Below the pieces are notes generated by a model. The model was not told the origin of the DNA and searched no databases. It was given only the letters and a program-made list of their open reading frames with translations. This document shows positions 38,546 to 51,673 of a stretch of DNA of 64,000 bases, in pieces. The position numbers were made by a program, and so were the translations under genes. How positions within the stretch are numbered: position 1 is the first letter of the stretch; every line of letters begins with the position of its first letter. Origin of the DNA: Sebastes aleutianus. Taxonomy: Eukaryota; Chordata; Actinopteri; Perciformes; Sebastidae. Where the stretch lies: NCBI GenBank assembly GCA_916700875.1, contig CAKAKS010000032.1:11964129-12028128 (forward strand), written 5' to 3'.

Positions 38546-40554
38546 ATATGAATCCTGCTATTTTTGTACAGGACATCACACTGAAGACTCAACAGTGTAG
38601 CTACTTTGGCCTGAGATGGGTTTTTTTTTAGGAACTGTTGCCTGTCCAACAGGAAAAATCTGTTGTTCTCGACAGTATTAAACCACCAGGTGATTTAACG
38701 GACCATAATAGTTCACTGAACGGCTCTTTTGAGGTTCAAACAATTTCTGTAGTAGCTGCCGCTCAATAAAGCAGCTTGTAGTCCATAAAGAACATATGAA
38801 GGGACGTCTTTTATTACAGTGTTGGTTGTATGATAAGACTGTTTTGAGTCGGAGGATTTTAGCGGAAACACTACAGCCCTGTAGCAACACTGATCTCGCT
38901 GTATTGTTACTACTACTACTCTGCACTGTTTCCTCTCCGTGTGTGTGGATAGTAAATAACTAAAATGAAGGGCTGATGCAGACAGGTGATGATTTGGTCA
39001 TCTGGTGTGAAGGACAAGGGTAGCAATCGCCACAGGACACAGAGTGTAAGTGTGTGTTTGTGTGTGTGTGTGTGTGTCAGCCTCGTTCGATTCACCACGG
39101 CCGATAAATCAGAAGATTTTTTGAAAAATAATTCCCGCATTCCAAACGAAATTGGAATAATAACCATTTACCAATATTGTTTTATGTTTGTTTGATCCCA
39201 GTGTGTGTCTCATAATCCACACATCCGAGCCTTTTGTGTCGAGCATTTTGTCTCTTTCTGATTAACAACTTAGCACATTAAAGCGAGAAGGAATAAAATA
39301 ATTTTTTTTTGCAACATAAAAATGTTGTCGATTGAGCTCAGAAAAGCAATTTAACAGGTTTCACCCCACAGTAATTTCACCCATGTTCTGTTTTAATGGC
39401 TTTGTTTTGCAAAAAAAAAAAAAGAAGAAGAAGAAGAAAAAAAACTGAGAGTCAGAATGCTGGAGAGGAGTTCATAAATTGAATTTTAAATTTAGCAGTT
39501 GAATTACTATTGTCTCCCATGCCTCCTCCCTCCCCTCCTCCATTGAATGGCATGCCCAGATGAACAAAAGTGAAAAACACATTTAGAGGAAATAAAAAAC
39601 AATTTCTGTGTATTCCCTCTAGTTTTTTATCTGCTGTCCCTCCTGGCGCAAACACGATTCACTTCGTGTCATATTCATAATTTTTTTTCCTAAGTACAGC
39701 CATTTCTCTGAGGGGAGAAAAAAAAAATAATGTTTCAATTTGTCAAGAATTGTTGTCGGGGTTTTTTTTTATGCCTGGTGGTGTGAGGGAAATGGTGGGC
39801 ATATCTCTAGCAAAAGGCTGCAGTGGGCTGAAATCTCATTTAGTGGAACTTGTCATGAGAGCAGATACGAGGCTCCGTTTGGGGAGATACTCATTCTTTT
39901 TGCCTCCGTGGACAGGTGTGGATAATGCCATGTGTGGAAGATGGACCAATGCATTAGATAGCTCTATATCATTTTATTGTGGCGGTTTTGTTTAAGGATT
40001 TCCCACAAGAGAGGGAGAGAGATGAGAGCCAGTGCAAGATGCTGCTAATACACATGTCTGTGTATGTGTGTGTGTGCTCTCAAAGCTCTGAAGTTGTTTT
40101 CTGTGTCCAGTGCCTTTCTAAGTGCAGCAGTTAACATTTTTTTTTTTTTGCAAGCGCATGTTTACACTTGGCAGCCGTGTGAGGGGATTTACTTGTGTCG
40201 CGCTCAGCATTTTTGGCAAACGGAGGACCTCTTGAGATGGATTGGTGAACTGGATGGAGCTGGGGGAGGGGGGGTGTGTCCCATATCACGGGTGGCACAG
40301 TGCCCTGGATTTTTCGGAAACTGGAGAGCGTCGCCCTTTTCGCAGCAGATATTGCTTAGCGGACCTGTGTACAGTGTGTGTGTGTGTGTGTCTGGCTTGT
40401 GGCGTGTTCTGAGTGTACAAACATTTAAGGTCATGTGTTGCCCTCCGCTCTAGCCTAAACACCATTATCGCTACATTAGAAGCATATGACCAGAGTCTGC
40501 TTAAAAAAAACACTCTTTTAAACAAATCTCTTCTTTGATATTCAGTTGGTTTAA

Positions 40555-41334
40555 AGCGGCACTAGACAGTATATTTTTTGGCATCATTGGGCAAAAATTC
40601 CATAATAACCTTTCAGCATATTGTAATTCAAGTGCTCTGAGAGAAAACTAGACTTCTCTACCTCCTCATGGCTCTGTTGTCAGGCTTTAAAAAATCAGAG
40701 AGAGAGCGTTCCTATTGGCTGTTCTTTCAACGGCGGCAGCTGTCAATCACTCGCAAACTCCGGGCAAAGGGTCAAACTAGGCAGCGCTGATCAAATATGA
40801 ATTAATATTCTGTTATTGTAATGCCTATTTCTTGTGGAAAATGTTTTCAGAAACATCTTATAGTGTACTGTTAAGCTGTAAAATAAGAGAGTGTGCTCCG
40901 GCTGGTGGGCAGTGCTTGGTATTTCCTCAACTGATCTCAACATGGCTGCCGGGTCACAAACTTTCTCATTTTACAGCTAAACAGTACACTACAAAATGTA
41001 TCTGGAAACATTTGAGGCAAGAAATAGGCATTACAGTAACAGAATATTGATTCATATTTGATCAGCACTGCCTAGTTTGACCGTTTGGTCGGAGTTCACG
41101 AGTGATTGACAGCTGCTCAGAGATGGCAGTTTACAGCTCGGCTCTGATTGGTTGTTTTCTTCCGATCTGTGAAATCTTGCAGATGCCATTAGGAGCCCCG
41201 GAGGGCACCGGAGGACACAGAGGCACATGATTGTTTTTCAGATTACCTGTCTCAAGTACTACTGTCAGGATATAGTGACCGTTTTATAAAAATAACTTTT
41301 TGTTAATCATATTTGCACCAACTTGCAATCAGCT
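40555..41334 (+). mobile_element. TTAA-flanked foldback element, copy 2 (780 bp), with ~150-bp internal inverted arms
   Basis: TTAA lies at both borders (40551-40554 and 41335-41338). The body matches copy 1 at 11430-12030. Inside it, 40736-40885 is the imperfect reverse complement of 40968-41116. The left arm runs GCAGCTGTCAATCACTCGC to GCTGTAAAAT. The right arm runs ATTTTACAGCTAAACAGTA to GAGTGATTGACAGCTGC. About 80 bases separate the arms, so a transcript could fold into a very long hairpin. No protein is encoded. Confidence 0.75.
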
Positions 41335-42336
41335 TTAACTCTGTATAAAGCTCAGTTCAGATGCACTAAAGGACTAAATCATTCTGAATTAAGTTATTAG
41401 ATCACTCTCATTCCTGTTCAGTCAAGCTCTTCATCATTTTACTGAGCAATAAGGAGCCGAGACAAATAATACGATGATTCAAGGTTTTTTCTGGAAAAAA
41501 AAACACAATTGGGAACAATTTTTGCTTCTTGAACTTGAAGTTCATCCATCAGTATTTCAAAAGTACAATTGATTTTTCTATAAAAAAAACATTTTTAAAT
41601 GAATTTTACACCACAATGGCTCATAACTTTAATTATTCCCTAATGTGCTTTACTCTAATGCTGGCAATCATTTTGTCAGATGAGATGTCAGTTTTGTCTG
41701 CTGGTTGAATATTTCATTTTAGATCGGTACTGCTGGTGCACTCAGTGACTTTGGCAACGTTGTAGTACAGAATGCTTTACTTATTAGTAGTATCACACAT
41801 GAAGGAGGGCAAAGTGAAGGACTACAAACCCTGCATTAAAACACACACGTAGCATTTTTTTTCTCGAGATCCTCGTGGTGCAGACCTTTGCAGGATAACC
41901 CCCCATCTCCTCGCACACACCCACATACACCTCCATGCTGTGAAATAACTTTTAGACACCCAAGAGTACTCATTCCTCTCTCTCTGGCTTTCTTTCTCCA
42001 TCTCTCTCGCCACCCAAACACACACTCCTCTCTCCTCCGCACTCTGTGAAATAGTCCAATGTACTCCACGCACATGCCTCAGTAGACAAAACCACTTTAA
42101 AGCTGGAGCGCCGTAACCGTCCGCACGTAACCCGCTGAATAAAGTGCTCCCATCCCCTGACATGTCTTCTTGATATTAGCCTGGCAATATGAGGCAACGG
42201 CAATTTCTCCTCCACGCTAGACGAGGTGATATTGAGTTGGGAAGAGGAGAGGGAACTGAGGAGGGAGCTGGTGGTGGTGGTGGAGGAGGGGGAGGAGGGA
42301 GTTAGTTGGAGATGAGAGAGGAGAAGTGAAAGTGTG

Positions 42337-42465
<129 letters not shown>

Positions 42466-43497
42466 ACAGTAGGAACAAAATGTCATAAATCACACATGAT
42501 CCTACACGGCGGAGACAAAAGGGGAGAAAGCATGAGAGGAGAGAGGGAAGATAGAAGAAGTCCACATTATCTGCCCGGCAGACAGACAAACAAGCCGCTA
42601 TGGGTGACGGATTAGCATTAGCCTGACGCACTGTACCAGAATTTTCCAATGGCTCACTGAGAACCCCAAACAACCTCTTAAAAGGCTCCGAAATACTTAC
42701 AATGGAATAAATCGCCCTTGACACCTTCTCTTTCTTCTCTTTGATTTTGTTTTGTGTTCATTTAAGAAGCGAGCTCCCAAGGTGGAGCTTCGGAGAGCAG
42801 CTACTTTGACTGCTTCACTGCCCTGAATTCCCTCCCGGGATTCAAACTTGCAAACTCGAAATGCCTCGTAATGCAAAGTTTGAACCCCTGCCAGACAGTC
42901 AACCCTTACCTGTTCTCTTTATTTGAATTCAGAAGAGCATAAAAATCAAATGTGCTATCAGTATTTCTGCCAGTTTTTTATTGTGTAAGCAACGACATGC
43001 AAACAAGCAAGCGAGAGGGAGCGCTGTACGCCGATTACTGGCACTGCTAGGCTGTGGTTGTGGGAACAAGGCCATAGAGTTTTTATTGCTATTGCTTCCC
43101 ATCGCTTTAAACAACATTTACAACACTCTCAAAACCCTTTCAGACATTAAAACAAAGATACAAGCTTTAGGTTTTAATTAAATCATTATATTTTGGCCCT
43201 CCTCCAGCAAAGTTTGCGCCTGATAGCCGTGCAATAAACATCGTTGCTTACTTAATTCCATTTGTAGTTCATTTATGACCTGCAGACACTAATTTAAGGC
43301 TTCCACTCGCTGTGCAATTATAAGATAAATCAATGCTGGCTGTGGTTTGGAGTGCGCGCACACTAAGTGGACTTCTGTCCAACTTGGCAGATGCCGGGCG
43401 GATTCATTTGAACGGCTCTCGGCCAATCACAACACACCGTCGTGAGTGAATGTGAAATATTAAAGAAATCATTAATCTTTCTTTTTCCCCTCTACAG

Positions 43498-43698
43498 GTG
43501 TCTATGGACTTCATGGCTATGAAGCGCTCGCAGCTGTACAGCATGGCCAACAATCCCTACTCCAGCCCACAGCAGCCAGGGGGCGGGCCTTACCCTCCTA
43601 GCCAGCCATACACATCGCCTCCTCCACACAGATACCCAATGAGCATGCAGGGGAGGGGCCAAATGGGCATGGGCGGGATGCAGTATCCTCAACAGCAG
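43498..43698 (+). CDS. arid1b: arid1b coding exon 2
   Basis: This 201-base exon encodes residues 456-522, opening VSMDFMAMKRSQLYSM and closing GMGGMQYPQQQ. It aligns by eye with the mammalian ARID1B segment that follows exon 1 (known from memory: MDPMVMKRPQLYGM, QRYPIGIQGR, GMQYPQQQ). The acceptor is a T/C-rich tract plus TCTACAG|GTG and the donor is CAGCAG|GTATGT, phase 0 on both sides, so it joins exon 1 in frame after Gln455. The sequence is a Pro/Gln/Tyr/Gly-rich disordered segment. The next exon expected from the mammalian gene was not found before the window ends. Confidence 0.93.
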
Positions 43699-44600
43699 GT
43701 ATGTCAACAAACGCTATGTTTTTTGTACACGTGTGATTCATGAACGAGTCATCCGCCTCAGCTCTGCAGCGCCGTACCACATATTGTAGCTGGTATTATG
43801 AGCGATATTGCTGTGGGACATTTCGCTTCTCATGGTGAACATTCTCCAGCGGTTTTCCCCTGAAGGCTTGGCATGTTCAATTTGAGACGCAGCCTAAAAT
43901 ACCAGGCGGCACATCTCACACCCTGGCATGTGGCGGTGTCACTCCTGTTCATCACTCAGTTCCCGCATTAGACTCCCACTGGAGCGAGATGGGTTTGATG
44001 CTGCGTATGCGTGGTATGTGTGTGAGCATGTTCATTCTTCATGCTTGTTTGATGGAGCGCTTGTATGCTTGATTATGTATTTCTATAAGCTTCTCTACTA
44101 TGTGTGTGTGCGCATGATTTTTTTGTATGCATGTCTCTTTAATTGTGTGTGTGTGTGTAGTGGAATGCTCTCTGTGTAGTAAACATAGACGCAGCACAGC
44201 CGACCCACGTCACAGTCTCTCTGTGCGACACAATAGGCCTGTGTTGGAGACAATAGTGCTTCTGTCTGCTTTATTGAGTCTTAAGTAAATCCCATTTGGA
44301 CTGGAAGGGTGTGTGTGTGTTGGAGGGAGAGATAGAGACAAAATATGCACGTGTATTAGACTGTGTGTACTATTTGGTGTCTCACATTTCTGGCAGAAAG
44401 CAAACTTCTTCTGTGTGTTTGTATGACAATCTAGTTCTATTAGTGTAGTTTGTAGTGAAACAGCACTGCTGAGCGCCACAGCGAGAGAAGGGGGGAGTGT
44501 CCCCTGCTGTCACTGCCTGCTATATTTAGGCAGCTTGGTCTGTCGGTCTGGACTTGGACACCTCTTATTGGGGCGAGCGAGCTTCCACACATAGCGACAC

Positions 44601-44603
<3 letters not shown>

Positions 44604-44634
<31 letters not shown>
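44604..44634. repeat. (GA)n microsatellite
   Basis: A GA run of about 15 units followed by GAAGGAGAAGGAG. Confidence 0.95.
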
Positions 44635-44637
<3 letters not shown>

Positions 44638-44758
44638 AGAAGGAGGGAAACACAGATGGACTGACAGAAAGAGTTCCTACGTTGTCTTAAAATATTGTAC
44701 AAATGTGCGTACATGCAGTAGCAGAGGAAATTGCTGTGTAATGCTCATGCATTTATGT

Positions 44759-45446
44759 TGGGGCTGTCAATCGGTATTTAATTGTAATTAATTGCATGAT
44801 TGTTCATAGTTAATCACGGTTAATCGCAAATGGATTGCACATTTTTTATCTGTTCAAAATGTACCTTAAAGGGAGATTTGTCAAGTATTTAATACTCTTA
44901 TCAACATTGGAGTGGATTATGCAAATGTATGTATATATTTTTTTATTGGAACTCAATTAACAACACAAAACAATGACAAATATTGTCCAAGAAACCCTCA
45001 CAGGTACTGCATCTAGCATAAAAAATATGCTCAAATCATAACATGGCAAACTCAAGCCCAACAGCTGTCAGTGTGTCAGTGTGCTGACTTGACTATGACT
45101 TGCCCCAAACTGCATGTGATTATCATGAAGTGGGCATGTGTGTAAAGGGGAGACTTGTTGGTACCCAGAGAACCCATTTTCATTCACATATCTTGAGGTC
45201 AGAGGTCAAGGGACCCCTTTGAAAATCACCATGTCAGTTTTTCCTCGCTAAAAATTAAGGTTAATTTTGGAGCATTATCAAGCCCCCTCTCCACAACCTA
45301 GTATGAGACTGAGTGGAGGTATCAATGAATTCCTTACATTTTGTAGTTTCATATTATGTATTTTTTCTTATTTAATTCTAATTATTATTAGTGGTGTTAA
45401 AATGAATTTGCGTTAACGCATTATCACGTTAACTTTGACAGCCCTA
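44759..45446. mobile_element. Non-autonomous hAT element, copy B (688 bp), inverted relative to copy A
   Basis: The ends are TGGGGCTGTCAA and TTGACAGCCCTA-like (45435-45446). Flanking 8-mers atttatgt (44751-44758) and atttatac (45447-45454) share six of eight bases, consistent with an older hAT target duplication. The body is the reverse complement of large parts of 32140-32932, for example 'cagtgtgctgacttgactat' and the 'gcatgtgattatcat' segment. It is shorter by about 100 bases because of internal indels. There is no coding capacity. Confidence 0.82.
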
Positions 45447-47856
45447 ATTTATACACAGATAGACTCCCTCTCCTACAATTTTCTCAATTTTGCAGTGAAG
45501 ATATACAGTATGTTGTGTTTTTAAAAAAAAACATCATGTGGAGATGGAGAAGACATTAACAAATAGGTATACTGAGAGGTGCACAAAAAATGAAAGGGCT
45601 ACTACACTGATTTTACACATGAAGATCAGTTTACTCATCTTGAAGAATACAATATTATGCAACAGTTGTATAATGTCTTTCGTGGCTTTGGAGGAGCTTT
45701 ATGATGTCAAAATTATATTTAGATTTTTCATTAATGTATTTATTTTGGTTATGGGTGTGCAGGCTATGTGTATTTATAATAATAATGATAATGACGATAG
45801 TAATGTTAATAATAAATAAATAATATACTGTATATATAACTGAATTTATCTTTATCGTTTACTAAATAAGCAGCCTAAAAAGCTACAAAATGATGAGTAA
45901 ATGTCAAAAACAGATTACAGCAATAAACGAAAAGGTTTAGGCTGAAGCCAGAACTGATTATGCCTCCCCTTATCACAATACCAAAAAAAATAATAATAAT
46001 AACATGAATTGCCAAAGAAGTTCAGTGTCATGCTAAGCCACTAATTTACTCTATCAAATATCTAATATGATTTTGACTCACTGGTCACAGTGTGCTCTGC
46101 AGTCCTAACAGGGAGACTTCATCTTAGACTTCATTACCCAAGCTGCAGGTCTAAACCTCATCTGACGCATTTTGATGATGTCAACACGCTCCCAAAACAA
46201 GCATTACTGAGCCTGCTCAGGGGTTTTGCAGTCTGAAATACACACAATTGGGAGCGAGCGGGGGTGTGTATGTGAAGACAGGCTGTGCATGGAGAGCAAT
46301 GCCGACGCATAATGACGTACAGTCAGGAACACGCACAAAAATACATCCCTGGTACTGCTTTGTGATGAAATCCTCGGGCGTATTACATAGCCCAAACGTA
46401 GCGCTATGGAACGTAATTAGTTCAAATAGAATTAGTTGTTCACTCTGGCTATAGCCATGGGAAATGTGCTTCTAAAGTTTCTAATTATCTGGCTCTGGCT
46501 TTAAAAGCAGCACCACCGCATTGCCTATCTGCAGCCGGTGAAATCTAGCTCACAGTAATGAGTTCGGAGGAGGAGGTTTAATTCCACACTCTCACATGAG
46601 CGTAATGAGCCTCACCTACAGAAAAGCGGTCAGGGGTCTGATCAGGGAGCAGCGGGGAGGGCTAAAAATGAATGCCCCAGATGTGTACCGCAAAATTTAC
46701 TGTATATCAACTCTTAAAGTGACTATTAATTACATATCAAAAGACGCACCAAATGGACATGATTGCAGCTGTGTCTGTAGGGGGATAAATCAGCCACCCC
46801 ACCCTCTTTCTTAACCTCAGATGTTATAAAACGGCCCCAGGATCAGCCGCAAAGAACATTCTCACCGTCTTGACTGTGGCTACATCAGCAAGGGGGATTG
46901 TGGGTGATGTAAGACGCGGCACACACAATCCCCCATGATGCATTGCGCTCCAGGGCTGAGACCTCAGCTTGTCACAGCCAAGCATGCTGGGATGTTGCCA
47001 GGCAACATGACGTCAACAAAGATATGCGTGTACGTCTATCTCTGTGATTTCCCCAGGACTGAGTGACTCTGTGTGTGTGTGCGTGTGTGTGTGTGTGCGT
47101 GTGTGTAGGGGGTTTTAGCAGAGGAACAAAAGGTCCTCTTTGACTGCCTTTCATTAATATGATTAAATCCTGCTAAAATTAAGCCCCGCTCGTATTAAAT
47201 AAAGACTCCACAGCAATACATACAGTACATTTCATCTAGTGGAGCTACTGCATATAGGATATGTTGGGGCTCACCTCTGTCCTCACACATAAGGTGTCAA
47301 AATTCACCTTTGTAACAGCTTGGATGCACTTACAATCATTGTGATTTCACCCGATTAGGTATTTAATGTTTGAATCAAAGGGTAAGTTATTATTTTGTCA
47401 CTTACCCTGAGAGAAAAATTGCAGTGTTTAGGGGTTAAGACAGCAACCATGAAACACAACATCCCCCATTCACAGCCAGGGACCTTTGTTGCATCTCTTT
47501 CTGCCTCTTTGCCTAAAATTATAAATGCCCTAAAAATAATAAAAAATAAAACAGCAAAAATTTAAGAAAAATATTTATTTAAGAAAAATTCTAAAACAAC
47601 ATCTTTATCCAGAATTTGTGTTCCCATTACTCAAGGAAAATCCACAGAGCTCCCTGTAAACAGTTTTTATTGGAACTACTTACCACTGAAAAAATAGTCC
47701 TTATGAAAATTGTTGACAGCAGGGTTGGTGGATTATCCAGAGTAACAGGGACAATACCATTGTTTGATGCTTTGAGCACCACAAACAAAAATCTGTTTTG
47801 AGGTGGAGTAAGAAATCTCTGAGATGATGGATATCTAAAAAACACTGCATTGCATG

Positions 47857-47860
<4 letters not shown>

Positions 47861-47930
<70 letters not shown>
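47861..47930. repeat. (TG)n microsatellite abutting a hAT insertion
   Basis: A TG run of about 35 units ends directly at the left target duplication of the element at 47932. The right duplication at 48905-48912 is also made of GTGTGTTG. Confidence 0.95.
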
Positions 47931-47931
47931 C

Positions 47932-48904
47932 TAGGGGTGTAACGATTCATCTACTACATCGATGTATCGATTTATATTCCTACGATCCAACTACATCGAT
48001 AGGTACATGGCAAGTTGTCCTTCACAGGGGACGTATATCGATCTAAAATCGATTTGCAAGGTATATAATCGATTGTATCGATACTAAGAATTTGCACCTT
48101 GTATTTAAGGACGACAAACGTTATATGGATTTATTTTTTAGCACTTTTGATAGTAAAGAAATGTTAAACGTTAATCCGGTTCACTCTCCCGGTGTATGAC
48201 GTCATCGACATTCGCCATCAGCGCCAATCTCAGAAAGACAACAGAAAAACGAAGCAAGCAAGCAAAAGATTTTCAAGCTGCGTCGGAGGTCCAGCGTTTG
48301 GAAACATTTTGGCTTTTGCAAAAAAAAAGGGGAGATAAGTCCTTGAGAAATTGCTCGCTGTTTGCGGAATATGCAAAGGCCAAGTAAAATACAACGACAA
48401 CACAAACAATCTTTCCGCGCACTTACTGAAACGCCAATATTATTGCACTACCGTTTATATTGAAAATGAGAACAGAAGCAGCAGGTTAAACCACTGTTAA
48501 TTCGACTTGAATAGTTTATTTTATTTTCTGTTAAATATAATGTCTTGTATCTTGAGAACTGAAGCAGCGGGTCCTGAAGTTGCACTTTTTATTATTTTCA
48601 AATAAAAGGTATATGCATTTGCCATTAATCGTTGTTAACTTGTTTATATTCACAATTCATTTATCTCTGATTCCCTTAGAAGAAAAGCTTTGAGGAATCC
48701 TGATCTGCACTGTCCAGTATCAGCTATTTATTTCACAGTCACACTGATTGAATTTTTGGCAAAAAAAAAGTTAATGTATCGATTTCAAGTCATTGAATCG
48801 TATCGTATCGCTCTAGATGAGCCACATATCGTCCTTGAATCGTATCGGTACCATGGAAAGTGATACATATCGTATCGTTGTAAAAACGTATCGTTACACC
48901 CCTA
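47932..48904. mobile_element. hAT-type element, 973 bp, with decayed transposase fragment
   Basis: The ends are TAGGGGTGTAACGAT and CGTTACACCCCTA, inverted repeats of a type common in fish hAT elements. They are flanked by gtgtgttc (47924-47931) and gtgtgttg (48905-48912), seven of eight matching. Subterminal regions carry many 'atcgat' and 'gtatcga' motifs on both sides, as expected for transposase-binding arrays. The centre contains coding-like sequence for a BED-type zinc finger (see 48296-48460), so this is probably an internally deleted derivative of an autonomous element. Confidence 0.85.
48296..48460 (+). pseudogene. hAT transposase BED zinc-finger remnant, frameshifted
   Basis: One frame from 48296 reads VWKHFGF, matching the usual opening of a BED finger. 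In another frame from 48363 the reading is CGICKGQVKY, then NNLSAHL, giving the C-x2-C ... L-x-x-H-L spacing of BED domains in hAT transposases. An A-run near 48320 separates the two frames, so the sequence cannot encode an intact finger. Nothing resembling the RNase H-like catalytic core or hAT dimerisation region follows. It acts, if at all, only as a fossil of the mobilising family. Confidence 0.6.
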
Positions 48905-49918
48905 GTGTGTTGTGTACCAGATCTGTATTCTTCAATGTTTTGAATCTCTGTGGCATGTGCATACCCACAAATCATGACAACTCAGCTATTTATTATTATT
49001 TCTCTATATTGGTTTCCACCTTAAAATACTCAGCTATATAAAAGATGTAATATCCGCACAGTGACATTTACATACATAAACACACTAACGCCTACATGTT
49101 GTACATGTTGTATTGACACATTCACATAAAAAAAGCTTGTGAAGGAGAGGAAGGAAGCTAAGAGCTTCTACAAAGACCTCTCCCATAGTTCATATAAACA
49201 CTGTGACTGAACTGTTATCTTAATCTGGTTGTTTACAGTGGTAGAGTTATTGGTGTAGATGTAAAGGTACTCTGTGTGTGTAACCCAGAGGCTGTATGTG
49301 ACCCTTCAGTCCAGATTGAGTCGTTGTTTCTGGGGGGGACCGTGTTTACCTGTTCAGACCCTCAAGCTTAATGTCTGGAGCTCTCTTCAGTCACATACAT
49401 GCTTGCACAGACAGTACAGACGTGATCGCACATGAACTCTCGCACACACGTTGTGACAAATTCTTAACAGTGCAGTTCACTACCAATTAGGTACTCTTCC
49501 TCGTGGCCTCCTTTCCTTGATCCAGCCATAGGAGGCAAGCACAGACACCGATCTCGCTGTTGATGTCTCGGAGAAAAAAACAAAACCTTTCCTACCAACC
49601 TCCAGCAAATCAGCCTAGAACCTGTATTAGGTGTAGTTAGCGTCATGCCGCGTCTGCATGCGCTTCTGTGAGAGACCGTTTGAGTGTGTCACAAAGGGTG
49701 AGAGACGGAGCGTGCATGTGAAAGAGCGCAAGACACTGTGTGTGTGTGTGTGTGTGTGTGGAGTGATGGGAGCCAGAACAAATATATCAGCAGAAGAAAA
49801 AAAAAAAACAAGAAGAGGAAGAGGAGGATGTAGAAGAAGGAGGCGGGTGTCTTGGGGATGACAGGCCACACGAGAAAAGCGTCTGTTTGGGAAGTGGAAT
49901 GAAGTTGAAAGCGAAAAA

Positions 49919-49944
49919 AAGAAGAAGAAGAAGAAGAAGAAGAA
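49919..49944. repeat. (GAA)n repeat in a purine-rich tract
   Basis: GAA units with flanking A-runs, within a broader G/A-rich strand bias from about 49790 to 50130. Confidence 0.9.
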
Positions 49945-50780
49945 AAAAAACCCACCAATTCTTAGCGTAATTTCCTGTGATTTCAAAGTTGGCAGACGGA
50001 GAGGGAAAGGAATTTGAAGGAAACATTAGTGTTTGATGTGAAAAGAGGGGAGGGGTGAGGGAGTGGGAGAAAGAGCAGGAGGAAAAAAAAAATATCCTGG
50101 AAAATGAAAGAGAGAGAGAAATAGAAAAAGGAAAGAGTGTGTGTCTATGTGTGTGTGTGTGTGTGTGTGTGAGTGTGGAGGGGGGGTGATTGTGTCAAGG
50201 AGTCAGGCAGAAACCATTACCAGTGTTGGCTGTTTGTTCCTTACACACTGGGCCAACTTAATAGAAGCCAAGCATTTAAAGTCAAGTGGAAATGTGGCTG
50301 ACCCGCCGCCTGTTCAGTCCATACAAACCACAACACCCCTTCACAAGCCTGCCGTCCTTCACTGCTTTGTATACCTTTTTCTCCAAGTCTCGCTCTCTTT
50401 TTAAAGATTATTTTTTCAATCAATTCAGTGATAATCAGAGGGCAAAATAAAGAAAAGACGAATGAACCAAAAAATAATACACATGTATTCTTTTAAAAAC
50501 CTGTATTACATTCAACTGGGCGAGCTGTGTACATTCCTAAATAATACGCAACATTTCAAGATGGCTCTGCTCCTTTGTTTTGATTCACTTCATGTGCTTA
50601 ACTTCTGCAATACAACAACATGTTTTACAGTGGAAACCACTAAATTAAAACCAGCGTCATGCAACTGTCAACGACACATTGTAGTGCTTTTTGAAAAATA
50701 ATTGTAGACACTCAATAAAGCTGTTATTTGAATTTCGTTGTTATAATAAATGTTTTCTGTTTTGTGGTATCTTAACGGAA

Positions 50781-50992
50781 TAGGCCTTTTTCGCAGAAGA
50801 TGTTTTAATATGTCACAGTAGGAAAAGCACAGGTGTAAATATTGAAATGAATGATAGCTGAATTCCATTTAGCTGCTTCAGTTTCAGGGTCCTGGTGTTG
50901 TGCACGCTGGCTCACTGTCACACTGTCATGGCTTACTGGGACACTTGAACGGAACGGAGCCATCATTAGTCGTATTAGTAACACCTGTTTTT
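50781..50992. mobile_element. MITE with TAGGCCTTTTTC terminus, right end missing
   Basis: The left end TAGGCCTTTTTCGCAGAAGA resembles both ends of the element at 63414-63660. The interior phrases 'gaaaagcacaggtgtaa' and 'gccatcattag' are ones I recognise from a widespread fish MITE. The expected matching right terminus is absent. The sequence runs into the truncated TTAA foldback copy at about 50993, so the two elements form a chimeric junction. Confidence 0.55.
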
Positions 50993-51673
50993 GTATTTTA
51001 AAAACAATATTCTTATAAAACGGTCATTAAATCCTGACAGTAGTGCATGAGACAGGTAATCTGAAAAAAACTATGTGCCTCTGTGTCCTCTGGTGCTCCT
51101 ACCGACATCTGCAAGATTTCACAGACCGGAGGAAGACAACCAATCAGAGCCGAGCTGGAGCCTGCTGTCTCTGAGCAGCTGTCAATCACTCATGAACCCC
51201 GACCAAACGATCAAACTAGGCAGCGCTGATCAAATATGAATTACTGTAATGCTTATTTCTCGCCTCAAATGTTTTCAGAAACATTTTGTAGTGTACTGTT
51301 TAGCTGTAAAATGAGAAAGTTTGTGACCCGGCAGTCATGTTGAGATCAGTTGAGGAAATACCAAGAACCGCCCACCAGCCGGGGCTCAGCCAATAGGAAC
51401 GCTCTCTCTCTGAAATGACCTGCGATTGGCCAAAGTCTCCCATCATGGGCTGAATATTAATTCATATTTGATCAGCGCTGCCTAGTTTGACCGTTTGATC
51501 GGAGTTTGCGAGTGATTGACAGCTCTACTGTCATGGGATGGATTTTTTACACCCTGAAAACAGAGCCATGAGGAGGTGCAGAAGTCTAGTTTTCTCTTTA
51601 AATTTCAATATGCTGAAACGTTATTATGGATTTTTTGCCAAATGATGCCAAAAACATTCTGCCTACTGCAGGT
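50993..51673 (-). mobile_element. TTAA foldback element, copy 3 (inverted, one end truncated)
   Basis: Reverse-complement homology to copies 1 and 2 covers most of the interval, including 'cagaccggaggaagacaacc' and 'gccaatcggaacg'-like blocks. The right end keeps the diagnostic terminus ...CTGCCTACTGCAGG followed by TTTAA (TTAA at 51674-51677). The left end lacks the terminal AGCTGCAGT and begins at 'aaacaatattcttataaaac'. Internal inverted arms are present at 51173-51243 and 51459-51524, about 70 bases each. Confidence 0.65.
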
